Origin: Tomitella fengzijianii | Lineage (GTDB): Bacteria > Actinomycetota > Actinomycetes > Mycobacteriales > Mycobacteriaceae | Length of the DNA stretch: 64,000 nucleotides | Direction of reading: 5' to 3' | Assembly (NCBI RefSeq): GCF_007559025.1 | Contig: NZ_CP041765.1 | Span: 2,352,679-2,416,678 of the forward strand | In this document: in pieces, positions 1 through 8,972 of the stretch | Position numbering within the stretch: the first letter of the stretch is position 1 | How the letters are laid out: each line of letters opens with the position of its first letter | Translations under genes and position numbers: made by a program | The notes under the pieces: generated by a model | Told to the model about the DNA's origin: nothing | The model's input: only the letters and a program-made list of their open reading frames with translations | Databases searched by the model: none

Positions 1-517
1 CCTCGGGCTCCGCCGGGGCCGCGATCGCGCTCTCCGCGGGCGGGGCGGACTCCTCCGCAGGGGTCTCCGCGGGAGCAGGGGCCGCGGGGGCCGCAGGCCG
101 ACCCGGGGTCGCGGGTTCTTCAGCCTTGGCCGGCTTCTCGGTGGCAGGCTCTTCAGGCGCAGCCGGCTTCTCCGGAGCGGTCGGCGCAGCAGGTTCGGGC
201 GGAGCGGTCGGCGCAGCAGGCTCCACCGGAGCGACCGGGGCGGGCGGCTCGGCGCGCGGGGCGGGCTCAGGTTCCCGGGGCTGCTCGGGCGCCGCGACAC
301 CTCCGCCGCCCCCGGACCCCTCGCTGAAGTCGAACCCGGTCGAGGTCGTGTATCCCCCGGGCTTGGCCTTGCGCTCCTCGATCTCGGCATCCGGCGGCGG
401 GGTGAAGCTGATCTGCCGGCGCCGGTAGAGCACCGCCCCGGCGACGACGGCGATGACGACCAGCGCCGCCACGACTGCGATGACGATCCAGAGTGCTGAG
501 TTCACGCGCCCCATCAT
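1..517 (-). CDS. ftsY: FtsY, signal recognition particle receptor, N-terminal part (runs off window)
   Basis: The minus strand is open from 517 to the window edge (172 codons) and begins with one hydrophobic segment (SALWIVIAVVAALVVIAVV) followed by RRRQ and then a long Pro/Ala/Glu-rich stretch. This is the layout of actinobacterial FtsY: a membrane anchor and a variable acidic A domain ahead of the NG GTPase domain, which lies outside the window. FtsY docks ribosome-SRP complexes at the membrane. Position next to smc matches the conserved smc-ftsY order. Starts at ATG 517, ATG 514 or GTG 505 are all possible; none has a strong ribosome-binding site. The identification rests on architecture and synteny because no GTPase motif is visible. 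Confidence 0.8.
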   Translation of the reverse strand, partial: MMGRVNSALWIVIAVVAALVVIAVVAGAVLYRRRQISFTPPPDAEIEERKAKPGGYTTSTGFDFSEGSGGGGGVAAPEQPREPEPAPRAEPPAPVAPVEPAAPTAPPEPAAPTAPEKPAAPEEPATEKPAKAEEPATPGRPAAPAAPAPAETPAEESAPPAESAIAAPAEPE

Positions 518-635
518 CGCAGCCGCCCCGGACAGGCGTCACATCCGCTCCGGCGCACCGCGCGTGTCGACGGCGCGGACGGCCGGCCGGTATGACGTCA
601 TCGGCCGCAGCGTGCCGGCCCGGCCACCCCACCTC

Positions 636-671
636 TTGCATGAGACAGACGGTCACACTAAACTGTGTGAC
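636..671 (+). promoter_or_regulatory. Promoter with palindromic operator ahead of the diiron oxygenase
   Basis: A TTGCAT hexamer (636-641) and a TAAACT hexamer (659-664) are separated by 17 bases. The -10 hexamer is flanked exactly by GTCACAC (652-658) and GTGTGAC (665-671), a perfect 7-bp inverted repeat. A protein bound here would cover the -10 element, so repression is the simplest reading. The design is typical of TetR- or GntR-type operators; no obvious cognate regulator lies beside the gene. Confidence 0.55.
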
Positions 672-708
672 ACAGGTAACGCATGATCGATCGCTTCGGG
701 AGGCCGGC

Positions 709-1728
709 ATGACACTCCAGGATTCCGACACCGCGGTTGACCGCCGCGCAGGCCACGCCCCCGGGCTGTCCCCCCGGTACCGGCGGATGCTCCGCACGCT
801 GTCCGAGGGATCGGTGGACAAGCACTTCCACCCGTACCTCGACATCGACTGGGACAACCCGGACCTCGCACTCGATCCGCAGGATCCGCGCTGGGTCCTG
901 TCCCCGAAGATCGACCCGCTGGGCGCCACGCGGTGGTATCAGGAGCAACCGCTGGACAAGCAGATCGAGATGGGCCGCTGGCGCCAGGCCAACGCGATCA
1001 AGGTCGGCGCGTCGTTCGAGACCATCCTGATCCGCGGCCTCATGCACTACGTGATGACGCTGCCGAACAACTCGCCCGAGTTCCGCTACTGCCTCCACGA
1101 GATGACCGAGGAGTGCAATCACATCCAGATGTTCCAGGAGCTCGTCAACCGCATCGGCGTCGACGTGCCCGGCATGCGGCCCGCGTTCCGGCGCACCTCC
1201 CCGTTCATCGGCCTGGCCGGCGGGTACGCCTTCGTGGTGTTGTTCATCGGCATCCTCGGCGGCGAGGAACCCATCGACCACTACCAGAAGTCGCTGCTAC
1301 GCCACGATGTGGAACTCCCGCCGCTGGTCCGGCGGGTCATGCAGATCCACATCGCCGAGGAGGCACGCCACATCTCCTTCGCCGGCGACTTCCTGCGCAC
1401 GCACATGCCCCGCATGGGCCGCGCGTCGCACGCGACGTGCTCGGTGCTCTTCCCGCTGACGATGCGCTGGCTGGCCGGCGAGATCATGACCCCGCCCAAG
1501 TCGTTCGCCCGCCGCTTCGAGATCCCCGACGCGGTCATCCGCGAAGCGTTCTGGGACGGCCCGCGCTCGCGCCAGATCATGTCCGGGTATTTCGACGACA
1601 TGCGCACTCTCGCCGATGAGCTGGGGCTGATGAACCCGGTCACCCGTCGGCTCTGGCGCAGGCTGGGCATCGACGGCCGCCGCGCCCGCTACCGCGGCGA
1701 GCCCGACCGGCGCGAGTTCGCCGCCTGA
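709..1728 (+). CDS. AurF-type diiron oxygenase
   Basis: A 339-residue protein of the AurF/p-aminobenzoate N-oxygenase family, non-haem di-iron enzymes that oxidise aryl-amines or related substrates; the substrate here is unknown. Visible metal-ligand motifs are EMTEECNH and HIAEEARH, the second having the H-x3-E-x2-H spacing of the family. ATG 709 is chosen over the longer open frame from 493 because upstream codons are not protein-like, overlap ftsY and would cross the promoter at 636-671. GGGAGG lies 9-14 bases upstream of this ATG. The gene is monocistronic, convergent with smc and divergent from ftsY. Mycobacterial relatives are usually annotated only as diiron oxygenase, so function is inferred at family level. 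Confidence 0.85.
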   Translation: MTLQDSDTAVDRRAGHAPGLSPRYRRMLRTLSEGSVDKHFHPYLDIDWDNPDLALDPQDPRWVLSPKIDPLGATRWYQEQPLDKQIEMGRWRQANAIKVGASFETILIRGLMHYVMTLPNNSPEFRYCLHEMTEECNHIQMFQELVNRIGVDVPGMRPAFRRTSPFIGLAGGYAFVVLFIGILGGEEPIDHYQKSLLRHDVELPPLVRRVMQIHIAEEARHISFAGDFLRTHMPRMGRASHATCSVLFPLTMRWLAGEIMTPPKSFARRFEIPDAVIREAFWDGPRSRQIMSGYFDDMRTLADELGLMNPVTRRLWRRLGIDGRRARYRGEPDRREFAA

Positions 1729-1764
1729 CCGCGCTGCCCGCTCCGGTGGCGGATATCGGAGCGG

Positions 1765-4700
1765 CTAGTCGGTGACGGGCACGTCGCCCAGGTCCACCCC
1801 GCGCATCCGCTGGGAGATGACCTGGGTGATCCCGTCGCCGCGCATGCTCACCCCGTACAGGGCGTCCGCGATCTCCATGGTGGACTTCTGGTGGGTGATC
1901 ACGATCAGCTGGGAACGCTCGCGCAGCTGCGTGAACAGGCTGATCAGCCGGTTGAGGTTGACCTCGTCGAGGGCGGCCTCCACCTCGTCCATGACATAGA
2001 ACGGGGACGGCCGCGCGCGGAAGATCGCGACGAGCATCGCCACGGCGGTCAGCGACTTCTCGCCGCCGGACAGCAGCGACAGCCGCTTGACCTTCTTGCC
2101 CGGCGGGCGGGCCTCCACCTCCACCCCGGTGGTCAGCATGTCGTTCGGGTCGGTGAGGACCAGGCGCCCCTCGCCGCCCGGGAACAGCGTGGCGAACACG
2201 TCGACGAACTCGCGCTCGACGTCCGCGTAGGCCTCGGTGAACACCTGCAGGATCCGCGCATCCACCTCGTCGACCACGTCGAGAAGATCCTGGCGCGCCT
2301 TCTTCACGTCCTCGAGCTGCGTGGCGAGGAAGCTGTAGCGCTCCTCCATCGCCGCGAACTCCTCCAGCGCCAGCGGGTTCACCTTGCCGAGCGTCCGCAG
2401 GTCCTTCTCAGCCTGCTTGGCCCGGCGGATCTGGGTGGCACGGTCGAACGGCATCGGCGCCGGCGCCACCACCTGTTCGCCGCGTTCGCGCGCCTGTTCG
2501 TACTCGGCCATCTCGAGCTCCGACGGGGGCAGCGCGATGTGCGGACCGTACTCTGCCACCAGGTCGTCCGGGGCCATGCCGTTCTGCTCGAGGATCTGCT
2601 CCTCGAGCTGCTCGATGCGCAGCGCGATCTTCGCCCGGGCCATCTCGTCGCGGTGCGCCGCGTCGGTGAGCGTGTGCAGCGATTGCGTCAACTCGGTCAC
2701 GCGCCCCCGCGTCTCGCGCACGCGCTCGGAGCGCTCGACGCGCTGGGCCTCCAGGTCGTCCCGCCCCTGCGCGGCCGACGACACCTCGGCCGCCAGCCGC
2801 TCCGCGACCTTCTCCCCCATCTCGGCGACGACGGAGGCGACGGCGGCAGCCTTCCGACGTCGCAGCCGCGCACGCTCGGCCCGTTCCCGCGCCTGACGTT
2901 CGGCCGCGGCCGAACGGCGCAACGAATCCGCCCGCCCGCGCAGGGCGGCCGCGCGCTCCTCCGCGGTCCGCAGCCCCAACCGGGCCTCCACCTCTATGGC
3001 GCGCGCCTCCGACACCGCGGCGACCGCGTCGTCCCGCGCCTCCGCCAACGCGCCGTCGCCCGCCTCCTGCTCGTCGTCCCCGGGAATGGACTTCTCGGCC
3101 AGGCGCAGGCGCTCCTCCAGCCCGGTCAGCGCGGCGACCGTGTCCTCGCGGCCGGCCTCCGCCTCCTGCCGCTGCCTGCTCAGCCGCCCGTGTTCGGCCT
3201 CCGCGGCGCGGGCGGACTGCCCCAGCCTGCCGAGCTGTTCATACACGGCCGACATGGACGCATCGGACTCCGTCAGCGCCGCGAGCGTCACCTCGGCGTT
3301 CTCCCGCCGCACGTCCTCCTCGGCGACCGCCCCGGCCAGCGCGGCAGCGAGTTCCTCGGCGCGCGCGGCCGCGGCCACGGCCGCCTCGCCCGCCTCGTCC
3401 ACCGCGGCCTGCACCTCGAGCATGCTCGTGGCCGACTCCGACCCGCCCACCGACCAGCCGTGACCCACCAGGTCGCCGTCGCGCGTGGCGACCCGCACCC
3501 CCGGGGACGCCTCGACCGTGCGAAAAGCCGTCTCCAGGTCGTCGACCACCGCGACCCGGGACAGCAGCGACCGCACCGCCGCGCCCAGGTCGCCGTCCAC
3601 ATCGACCAACGATTCCGCCCACAGCGCGCCACCGGCGGGCGCACCGCCGTCGACTCCCGGCGCGGACTCCCCCGCCACCGTGGTGATGAGCGCGGCGCGG
3701 CCCGCGTCCCCCTCCTTCAGCGCCGCGATCGCCTCGGCCGCGGAGCCCGCATCACGCATCGCCACCGCCTCCGCCGCGGGACCGAGCGCCGCGGCGATGG
3801 CGCGCTCGTAGCCGGCCCGCACGCGCATGCGCTCCGCGAGCCGGCCCACCACCCCGTCCGCGGACGCCTGCGCGGCGCCGGGTTCCGCCGCGGAACCGTC
3901 GCCCAGGCCGGCACGCTCGAGCAGCCACGCGGCGCCGTCCTTGCGCGCGAGACTCATCTCCAGCGCCTCGATGCGGGCACGGAGCGACACCACCTTCTGC
4001 TCCGCCTCCCGCTCGCCGGCACGCAGCTCGGCCACCCGCGCCTCCGCGGCCTCGAATGCTGCGGCGGCGCGCTCGTGATGCTCGTCCAGGGCGGCCTCGT
4101 CTCCCTCCAACTCGTCCGCCTGGGCCTGCGCCTGCTCGAACTCGCGGTGCGCCGACACGGCACGCTCCTGCGCCTGCACCATCGCCTCGGTGAGGCGCGT
4201 CACCTCCGCGTCCACGGATTCCGTGCGGCTGCGCAGCGTGTTCACCTCGCCGACCAGGCGCGCGAGCCCCTCCCTGCGGTCCGCCACCGCCCGCACCGCG
4301 GCCACATGGGCGCGGTCGGCCTCCGCGGCGACCTGCTCGCGTTCGTCGAGTGCCTCGCGCGCGGCGTCGAGCACCTCGGCCGCCGATTCCACCGACTGCT
4401 CCAGCTCGGCCTCCTCCTCGGCCGCGCGCTCCGCCTGGCGGTCCAGCTCGTCGGGGTCGCGCCCCGGTGACTGCTGCTGCTCCGTGGCCAGGGTGGAGGC
4501 ACGGTCGTGCGCGATGCGCACGGTGGCGTCGACCCGTTCCGCCAGCGCCGAAAGGCGGAACCACGATTGCTGTGCGGCCTTGGCCTCCGGCTCCAGCCGC
4601 GCGAGCGCCTCCTCGTCCTCCGCGAGCCGCCCGGCGGCGTCGTCCTGCTCCGCCTGCGCCGACTCGAGCTGCGCGCGCAGCTCGGCCTCCTGCGCCGCGC

Positions 4701-5430
4701 CCTGCTCCATCTCGGTGCGGCGCGCGACCAGGTCGTCCGCCGCCAAGCGCAGGCGCGCGTCGCGCAGGTCGGCCTGCACGGTCTGCGCGCGCCGCGCCAC
4801 CTCCGCCTGCCGTCCTAGCGGCTTGAGCTGGCGCCGCAGCTCGGTCGTGAGATCCGTCAGCCGGCTGAGGTTCGCCTGCATCGAGTCGAGCTTGCGCACG
4901 GCCTTCTCCTTGCGGCGGCGGTGCTTGAGCACCCCCGCCGCCTCCTCGATGAAGGCCCGGCGCTCCTCCGGGCGCGATTCGAGGATGCCGGTGATGCGGC
5001 CCTGGCCGACGATCACGTGCATCTCGCGGCCGATGCCGGTGTCGCTGAGCAGCTCCTGCACGTCCATCAAGCGGCACGACGAGCCGTTGATCTCGTACTC
5101 GCCGCCGCCCTCGCGGTACACCCGGCGGGTGATCGACACCTCGGAGTACTCGATGGGCAGGGCGCCGTCCGCGTTGTCGATGGTCAGCGTCACCTCGGCG
5201 CGCCCCAGCGGCGACCGCCCGGAGGTGCCGGCGAAGATCACGTCGTCCATCTTGCCGCCGCGCAGCGCCTTGGCGCCCTGCTCACCCATGACCCAGGTCA
5301 GCGCGTCGACCACGTTGGACTTGCCCGACCCGTTGGGGCCCACCACGCAGGTGATCCCAGGCTCGAACCGGAGCGTGGTCGAGGACGCGAACGACTTGAA
5401 GCCCTTGAGCGTGAGGCTCTTCAGATGCAT
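1765..5430 (-). CDS. smc: Chromosome segregation ATPase SMC
   Basis: A 1221-residue structural-maintenance-of-chromosomes protein that, with ScpA/ScpB, compacts and segregates the chromosome. The N-terminal Walker A motif GPNGSGKSN is at residues 31-39. Two long Ala/Glu/Arg-rich coiled coils flank a hinge near residues 510-670. The C-terminal head carries [10 protein letters not shown] and the Walker B region [12 protein letters not shown]. The start is set at ATG 5430 ([14 protein letters not shown]), the standard SMC N-terminus; an in-frame extension to 5487 is open but not conserved. It follows acyP by 81 bases on the same strand and precedes ftsY, as in M. tuberculosis, with the diiron oxygenase gene inserted between them. 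Confidence 0.97.
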   Translation of the reverse strand: MHLKSLTLKGFKSFASSTTLRFEPGITCVVGPNGSGKSNVVDALTWVMGEQGAKALRGGKMDDVIFAGTSGRSPLGRAEVTLTIDNADGALPIEYSEVSITRRVYREGGGEYEINGSSCRLMDVQELLSDTGIGREMHVIVGQGRITGILESRPEERRAFIEEAAGVLKHRRRKEKAVRKLDSMQANLSRLTDLTTELRRQLKPLGRQAEVARRAQTVQADLRDARLRLAADDLVARRTEMEQGAAQEAELRAQLESAQAEQDDAAGRLAEDEEALARLEPEAKAAQQSWFRLSALAERVDATVRIAHDRASTLATEQQQSPGRDPDELDRQAERAAEEEAELEQSVESAAEVLDAAREALDEREQVAAEADRAHVAAVRAVADRREGLARLVGEVNTLRSRTESVDAEVTRLTEAMVQAQERAVSAHREFEQAQAQADELEGDEAALDEHHERAAAAFEAAEARVAELRAGEREAEQKVVSLRARIEALEMSLARKDGAAWLLERAGLGDGSAAEPGAAQASADGVVGRLAERMRVRAGYERAIAAALGPAAEAVAMRDAGSAAEAIAALKEGDAGRAALITTVAGESAPGVDGGAPAGGALWAESLVDVDGDLGAAVRSLLSRVAVVDDLETAFRTVEASPGVRVATRDGDLVGHGWSVGGSESATSMLEVQAAVDEAGEAAVAAAARAEELAAALAGAVAEEDVRRENAEVTLAALTESDASMSAVYEQLGRLGQSARAAEAEHGRLSRQRQEAEAGREDTVAALTGLEERLRLAEKSIPGDDEQEAGDGALAEARDDAVAAVSEARAIEVEARLGLRTAEERAAALRGRADSLRRSAAAERQARERAERARLRRRKAAAVASVVAEMGEKVAERLAAEVSSAAQGRDDLEAQRVERSERVRETRGRVTELTQSLHTLTDAAHRDEMARAKIALRIEQLEEQILEQNGMAPDDLVAEYGPHIALPPSELEMAEYEQARERGEQVVAPAPMPFDRATQIRRAKQAEKDLRTLGKVNPLALEEFAAMEERYSFLATQLEDVKKARQDLLDVVDEVDARILQVFTEAYADVEREFVDVFATLFPGGEGRLVLTDPNDMLTTGVEVEARPPGKKVKRLSLLSGGEKSLTAVAMLVAIFRARPSPFYVMDEVEAALDEVNLNRLISLFTQLRERSQLIVITHQKSTMEIADALYGVSMRGDGITQVISQRMRGVDLGDVPVTD

Positions 5431-5511
5431 CCGCCACGGCTCCCAGAGACGACGCATCCGCTCCCGACGATCATGGTCCTGAACCATACCGGCAGGTACC
5501 CGCGGCGGCGC

Positions 5512-5805
5512 TCATCGTTCGACGAACCCGTCGAGTCCGCCGCGCGGCGCGCCCCAGGAGGCGACGACGTTGTCGACGCGCCCGGGCGTGCCGCCCGACT
5601 CGAGCAGCTCCAACAGCCGCCCGCACGCGGCCGACGGCCCCTCGGCGACGACGAGGACGCGCCGGTCCACCGTGTTCGTCGCGCTGCCGACCAGCCCGAG
5701 TTCGAGCGCCCGCGAGCGTGTCCACCAGCGGAAGCCGACACCCTGGACGTCGCCGTGCACCCACGCGGTGAGCCGTGCCGGGTCGCGAATCGGATCGGAC
5801 GTCAC
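5512..5805 (-). CDS. acyP: Acylphosphatase
   Basis: A 97-residue acylphosphatase, which hydrolyses carboxyl-phosphate bonds. The catalytic region reads VHGDVQGVGFRWWTRSRA; the family's key Arg and Asn appear as GFRWW and SATNTVD. GTG 5805 is the start because it overlaps the upstream OsmC gene's stop by four bases (GTGA), a translational-coupling arrangement, and because the protein then has the usual family length. The long open frame extending upstream is a shadow of the OsmC gene. The acyP-smc pairing is widespread in actinobacteria, but no functional link is established from sequence. Confidence 0.93.
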   Translation of the reverse strand: MTSDPIRDPARLTAWVHGDVQGVGFRWWTRSRALELGLVGSATNTVDRRVLVVAEGPSAACGRLLELLESGGTPGRVDNVVASWGAPRGGLDGFVER

Positions 5806-6245
5806 GAGTCCGCCCGGATCTCCAGTTCCACCTCGGCGCCCCGCTTGACGGTGCGCCCCACCGTGCACACGCGGTCGACCGCGCGCTCGACGACCACCAG
5901 CAGCCGCTCCTGGGCATCCGGCGTGAGTTCGCTGAGGTCCAGCTCCAGGACCTCGCTGAGCACCGGATACCACTCGTTGTCGCGGTCCGCGTCCCCGGAG
6001 ACGCGGACCGTGGCGTCGTAGTCGTCGCCCAGCCGGCGCGAGAGCGGCTTGTCCGAGCTCATCGCCGTGCACCCGGCCAGCGCGATCTTGAGCAGCTCCC
6101 CCGGCGTGAACACGCCGGGCACGTCCTCGGAACCGATGAGCACCTCGGCCCCCCGTGAGCTGCGGCCGGTGTAGCGCCTCGTGCCCGTGCGCTCCACTGT
6201 GAGTTCGGTGTGCGCGACGGCGTCCTGTTCAGTCATGACCGACAT
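5802..6245 (-). CDS. OsmC/Ohr-family peroxiredoxin-like protein
   Basis: A 147-residue OsmC-family protein. The two cysteines of the family are visible in ALAGCTAMS and DRVCTVGRTV, consistent with thiol-dependent reduction of organic hydroperoxides. GGAG seven bases upstream supports ATG 6245; a second ATG at 6236 is the alternative. It overlaps acyP by four bases and likely heads an OsmC-acyP-smc transcription unit. In M. tuberculosis the equivalent gene (Rv2923c) lies directly beside mutM; here 9.4 kb of accessory DNA intervenes. Assignment to the general OsmC group is firmer than a specific Ohr versus OsmC call. Confidence 0.9.
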   Translation of the reverse strand: MSVMTEQDAVAHTELTVERTGTRRYTGRSSRGAEVLIGSEDVPGVFTPGELLKIALAGCTAMSSDKPLSRRLGDDYDATVRVSGDADRDNEWYPVLSEVLELDLSELTPDAQERLLVVVERAVDRVCTVGRTVKRGAEVELEIRADS

Positions 6246-6323
6246 TGTTCCACTCCGATGCCGTCTCACCGGCCGACGCGACGCGCTCGCCCGCGTCGGC
6301 GATCCAGCTCTGACGATTGCACC

Positions 6324-6354
6324 GATAACAAGTCATTGTTATCGTCGATAACAT
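6324..6354 (+). promoter_or_regulatory. TetR operator ahead of the TetR-SDR pair
   Basis: GATAACAA (6324-6331) and TTGTTATC (6336-6343) form a perfect 8-bp inverted repeat with a four-base spacer. A third half-site, GATAACA at 6348-6354, overlaps the TetR start codon. The clustering suggests autoregulation by the TetR protein encoded immediately downstream. Confidence 0.6.
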
Positions 6355-7024
6355 GTCCACGCGATCACTGATCCTGCAGTGCGCCGCAGAACTCCTCGCG
6401 AACTCGGCCTCCGGCGACGTCTCGACCCGTGCCGTGTGCCAGGCCGCAGGCGTGGGGCAACCCGTGCTGTACCGGCTGTTCGGCGACAAAGACGGACTGC
6501 TCGCCGCAGTCGCGGACCAGGTGTGGAACGAGTACCTGGCGACGAAGCGGGCAGCCGTCTCGAGCGAGGATCCCATCGAGGACCTGCGCACGGGCTGGGA
6601 CCGGCACACCGCGTTCGCGCTGGCACACCCGCACGCCTACCGGCTGGTGTTCGCCACGTCGATGTCCGCCCGGCCCGCGGCCGCGGATGAGGCGATGGGC
6701 CTGTTGCAGGGCATCCTCGACCGCCTCGCCGCGCAGGGAAGGCTGCGGATGACGCCGGCCGACGCGGCGCGCACGGTGATGGCGGCCAACAGCGGGGTCG
6801 CGCTGGCGATACTGCTGCGCCCGCAGCAGTATCCGGACACGGCACTGTCGGCGACCATGCGCGAGGCGACTCTCCAGGGGATCCTCACCGACGCCGCCGC
6901 CGAGCCGGATGCGCAGCGCATCGCCGCGACGACGCTGCAGGCGGGCCTGCAACGCTCCACACGCTTTTCGCACGCGGAGTCGGCGCTCCTGCACGAATGG
7001 CTCGGCCGCGTCCAGCAGCCCTGA
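6353..7024 (+). CDS. TetR-family transcriptional regulator
   Basis: A 223-residue regulator. The N-terminal helix-turn-helix is typical TetR (DVSTRAVCQAAGVGQPVLYRLFGDKDGL, residues about 22-50 when taken in two parts), followed by an all-helical ligand domain. The ATG at 6353 lies within the last operator half-site and has almost no leader, suggesting a leaderless or very short 5' UTR. The SDR gene begins 46 bases downstream and is the likely co-transcribed target. The ligand is unknown. This is the first gene of the accessory block. Confidence 0.92.
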   Translation: MSTRSLILQCAAELLANSASGDVSTRAVCQAAGVGQPVLYRLFGDKDGLLAAVADQVWNEYLATKRAAVSSEDPIEDLRTGWDRHTAFALAHPHAYRLVFATSMSARPAAADEAMGLLQGILDRLAAQGRLRMTPADAARTVMAANSGVALAILLRPQQYPDTALSATMREATLQGILTDAAAEPDAQRIAATTLQAGLQRSTRFSHAESALLHEWLGRVQQP

Positions 7025-7070
7025 GCCGCACGCCCCGCCCATGATCATCACCCACCATCAAGGAGCGACC

Positions 7071-7811
7071 ATGACCGATAAGACCGCTACCCGCGTCGCA
7101 CTCGTCACCGGAGCGTCCGGTGGTATCGGCTCGTCCGTCGTCCGAAGGCTCGCCGCGGACGGCTACGCCCTGGCCGTGCACTACGCCGGCAACAAGGCCC
7201 GGGCGCAGGACCTTGTCGAGGAGATCGCCGCCGGCGGCGGCAGCGCCGTGGAAGTGGGCGGCGACGTCGCCGACGATGCCGCCATGCGCGCACTCTTCGG
7301 CCAGGTCGAGCAGGAGTTCGGCCGGATCGACGTCGTGGTCAACACCGCCGGCATCATGCCGCTGGGACCGATCGCCGACTACGACCTGCGGACCTTCGAC
7401 CACGTGATGCGCACCAACGTGCGCGGCACGTTCGTGGTCTCCCAACTGGCAGCCCGACACGTCCGCCCAGGCGGGGCGATCATCAACTTCTCCACCACGG
7501 TCACACGCACCCTGTTCCCCTCGTACGGCCCCTACGTCGCCAGCAAGGCCGCAGTGGAGGGCATGACCATGGTTCTGGCCCGCGAGCTGCGTGGCAGGGA
7601 CATCACAGTGAACACGGTCGCGCCCGGACCGACCGCCACCGCCCTGTTCCTCGACGGCAAGGACGAGCAGACCGTCGAGCGCCTTGCCCACGCCGCCCCC
7701 CTCGAGCGTTTGGGCCGGCCGGAGGACATCGCCGAGACCGTCGCCCACCTCGCGGGCCCCGCACGCTGGATCAACGGGCAGACCATCTTCGTCAATGGCG
7801 GACTCGCCTGA
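7071..7811 (+). CDS. Short-chain dehydrogenase/reductase (SDR)
   Basis: A 246-residue classical SDR. The NAD(P)-binding motif is VTGASGGIGSS near the N-terminus; VNTAGIM corresponds to the NNAG motif, the catalytic region is YGPYVASKAAVEG (Tyr-x3-Lys), and GPTATALF and NGQTIFVNGG close the fold. ATG 7071 has a strong AAGGAG nine bases upstream. It is arranged as an operon with the preceding TetR gene, so it is probably an inducible detoxifying or catabolic reductase; the substrate cannot be read from sequence. Confidence 0.92.
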   Translation: MTDKTATRVALVTGASGGIGSSVVRRLAADGYALAVHYAGNKARAQDLVEEIAAGGGSAVEVGGDVADDAAMRALFGQVEQEFGRIDVVVNTAGIMPLGPIADYDLRTFDHVMRTNVRGTFVVSQLAARHVRPGGAIINFSTTVTRTLFPSYGPYVASKAAVEGMTMVLARELRGRDITVNTVAPGPTATALFLDGKDEQTVERLAHAAPLERLGRPEDIAETVAHLAGPARWINGQTIFVNGGLA

Positions 7812-7887
7812 GGATGCAACGATCAAGCCTGTCAGCGGCGGCCGGCGCGTCGTCGCGAGGAATGGTCACGACCCGCGGATCGGCGCG

Positions 7888-8811
7888 TCAGAGGCGCACA
7901 ACGAGTTTGCCGCGGACGTGGCGGGTCTGGACTCGGGACAGCGCCTCGGCGGCACGATCGAACGGATATATACGTTCGATCTCAAGGTGGAGGTCATTCG
8001 TGATCACGTCGGTCATCAGATCTGCAAGTTCGCCGCGAACGTCTCTGTCGTAGGCGATCATGCCGACCTGAATGCCTCGCTCGGGAGTAACGCTGTCTCC
8101 GGAAACGGTGACGACACTTCCACCGTCTTTGACGACACGCAGGCAATCTGTGCTCGTGTCAGGGTGTACCGCTATCGCGGCGTCGACACCATCCGGTATC
8201 GAGCGGCGAACCTCGTCGGGCCAATTGCTGTCGTGGTAGTCGACCGCCACATTCGCGCCGAGCGAACGCAGGTAGTCATGATTGTGCTCCGAAGCGGACG
8301 CCGCAACACGCCATCCTCTCCGGCGCGCGAGCTGGATCGCCAAGGTGCCGATGGCCCCGGCCCCTCCGGCTATGAAGATCGAGGCGCCGGCGGGCAGGTC
8401 GCCAAGCGCGGCGAGAGCACGCAGAACGGTATTACCGGCCACCGGTAGCGCTGCTGCTTGCACGAAGTCGAGTTCGGCGGGTATCGGCAAGATGAGTGAA
8501 CCCGCATCGACCGCGGCGTACTCGGCCCATGTTCCGCCCTTCGGCTGCATCGAGCTGACGAAGGCGACCCGGTCCCCGGGCCGGTACTTCACGATCTCGC
8601 TGCCGGCCTCTTCGACGACGCCCGCCCCCTCGATGCCGATCGGGAAGGGATAACCGGCGTCCTGCGGCAGGAAATAGGAATCATGGATCCCCACCCCGAC
8701 CGCGTGCATCAGCACCAGAAGTTCACCGGCGTCGATCCGGGGCTTGTTCGCCTCTTCCGGCACGATGGTGCTCGCTGCGGGGTCCGGCTTGACGAAGGCT
8801 TTCATGGCCAT
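7888..8811 (-). CDS. Quinone oxidoreductase-like medium-chain dehydrogenase (MDR)
   Basis: A 307-residue zinc-independent MDR protein. GroES-like N-domain motifs (GVGIHDSYF, PIGIEGAGVVEEAGS, KYRPGDRVAF) precede a Rossmann domain (GGAGAIGTLAIQLARRRGW). The usual zinc-binding cysteines of alcohol dehydrogenases are absent, placing it with NADPH:quinone reductases. ATG 8811 (MAMKAF) is chosen; ATG 8805 is equally plausible and neither has a clear ribosome-binding site. It is convergent with the SDR gene and lies 161 bases downstream of the UvrA-like gene on the same strand. Base composition looks somewhat less GC-rich than neighbouring core genes. Confidence 0.88.
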   Translation of the reverse strand: MAMKAFVKPDPAASTIVPEEANKPRIDAGELLVLMHAVGVGIHDSYFLPQDAGYPFPIGIEGAGVVEEAGSEIVKYRPGDRVAFVSSMQPKGGTWAEYAAVDAGSLILPIPAELDFVQAAALPVAGNTVLRALAALGDLPAGASIFIAGGAGAIGTLAIQLARRRGWRVAASASEHNHDYLRSLGANVAVDYHDSNWPDEVRRSIPDGVDAAIAVHPDTSTDCLRVVKDGGSVVTVSGDSVTPERGIQVGMIAYDRDVRGELADLMTDVITNDLHLEIERIYPFDRAAEALSRVQTRHVRGKLVVRL

Positions 8812-8972
8812 CACGGTATCCGTTCGACATCCGGGAAGGTCAATGCCGCTTTGCCCCCGTGATGTCCGGAGACTCCGATTGTCGGGAAGGCTGGCGTCAT
8901 GCCGGGGAAGACCGTCGACGTAGCCGAAATCGTCCCCGCCACATCCATCGAGGTCCTCCCCGGACCCGAGGG

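Noticed and set aside
1891-4470. 859-codon plus-strand frame opposite smc
   Set aside because: Antisense shadow produced by high GC at third positions; no family-like segments, while smc on the other strand is unmistakable.
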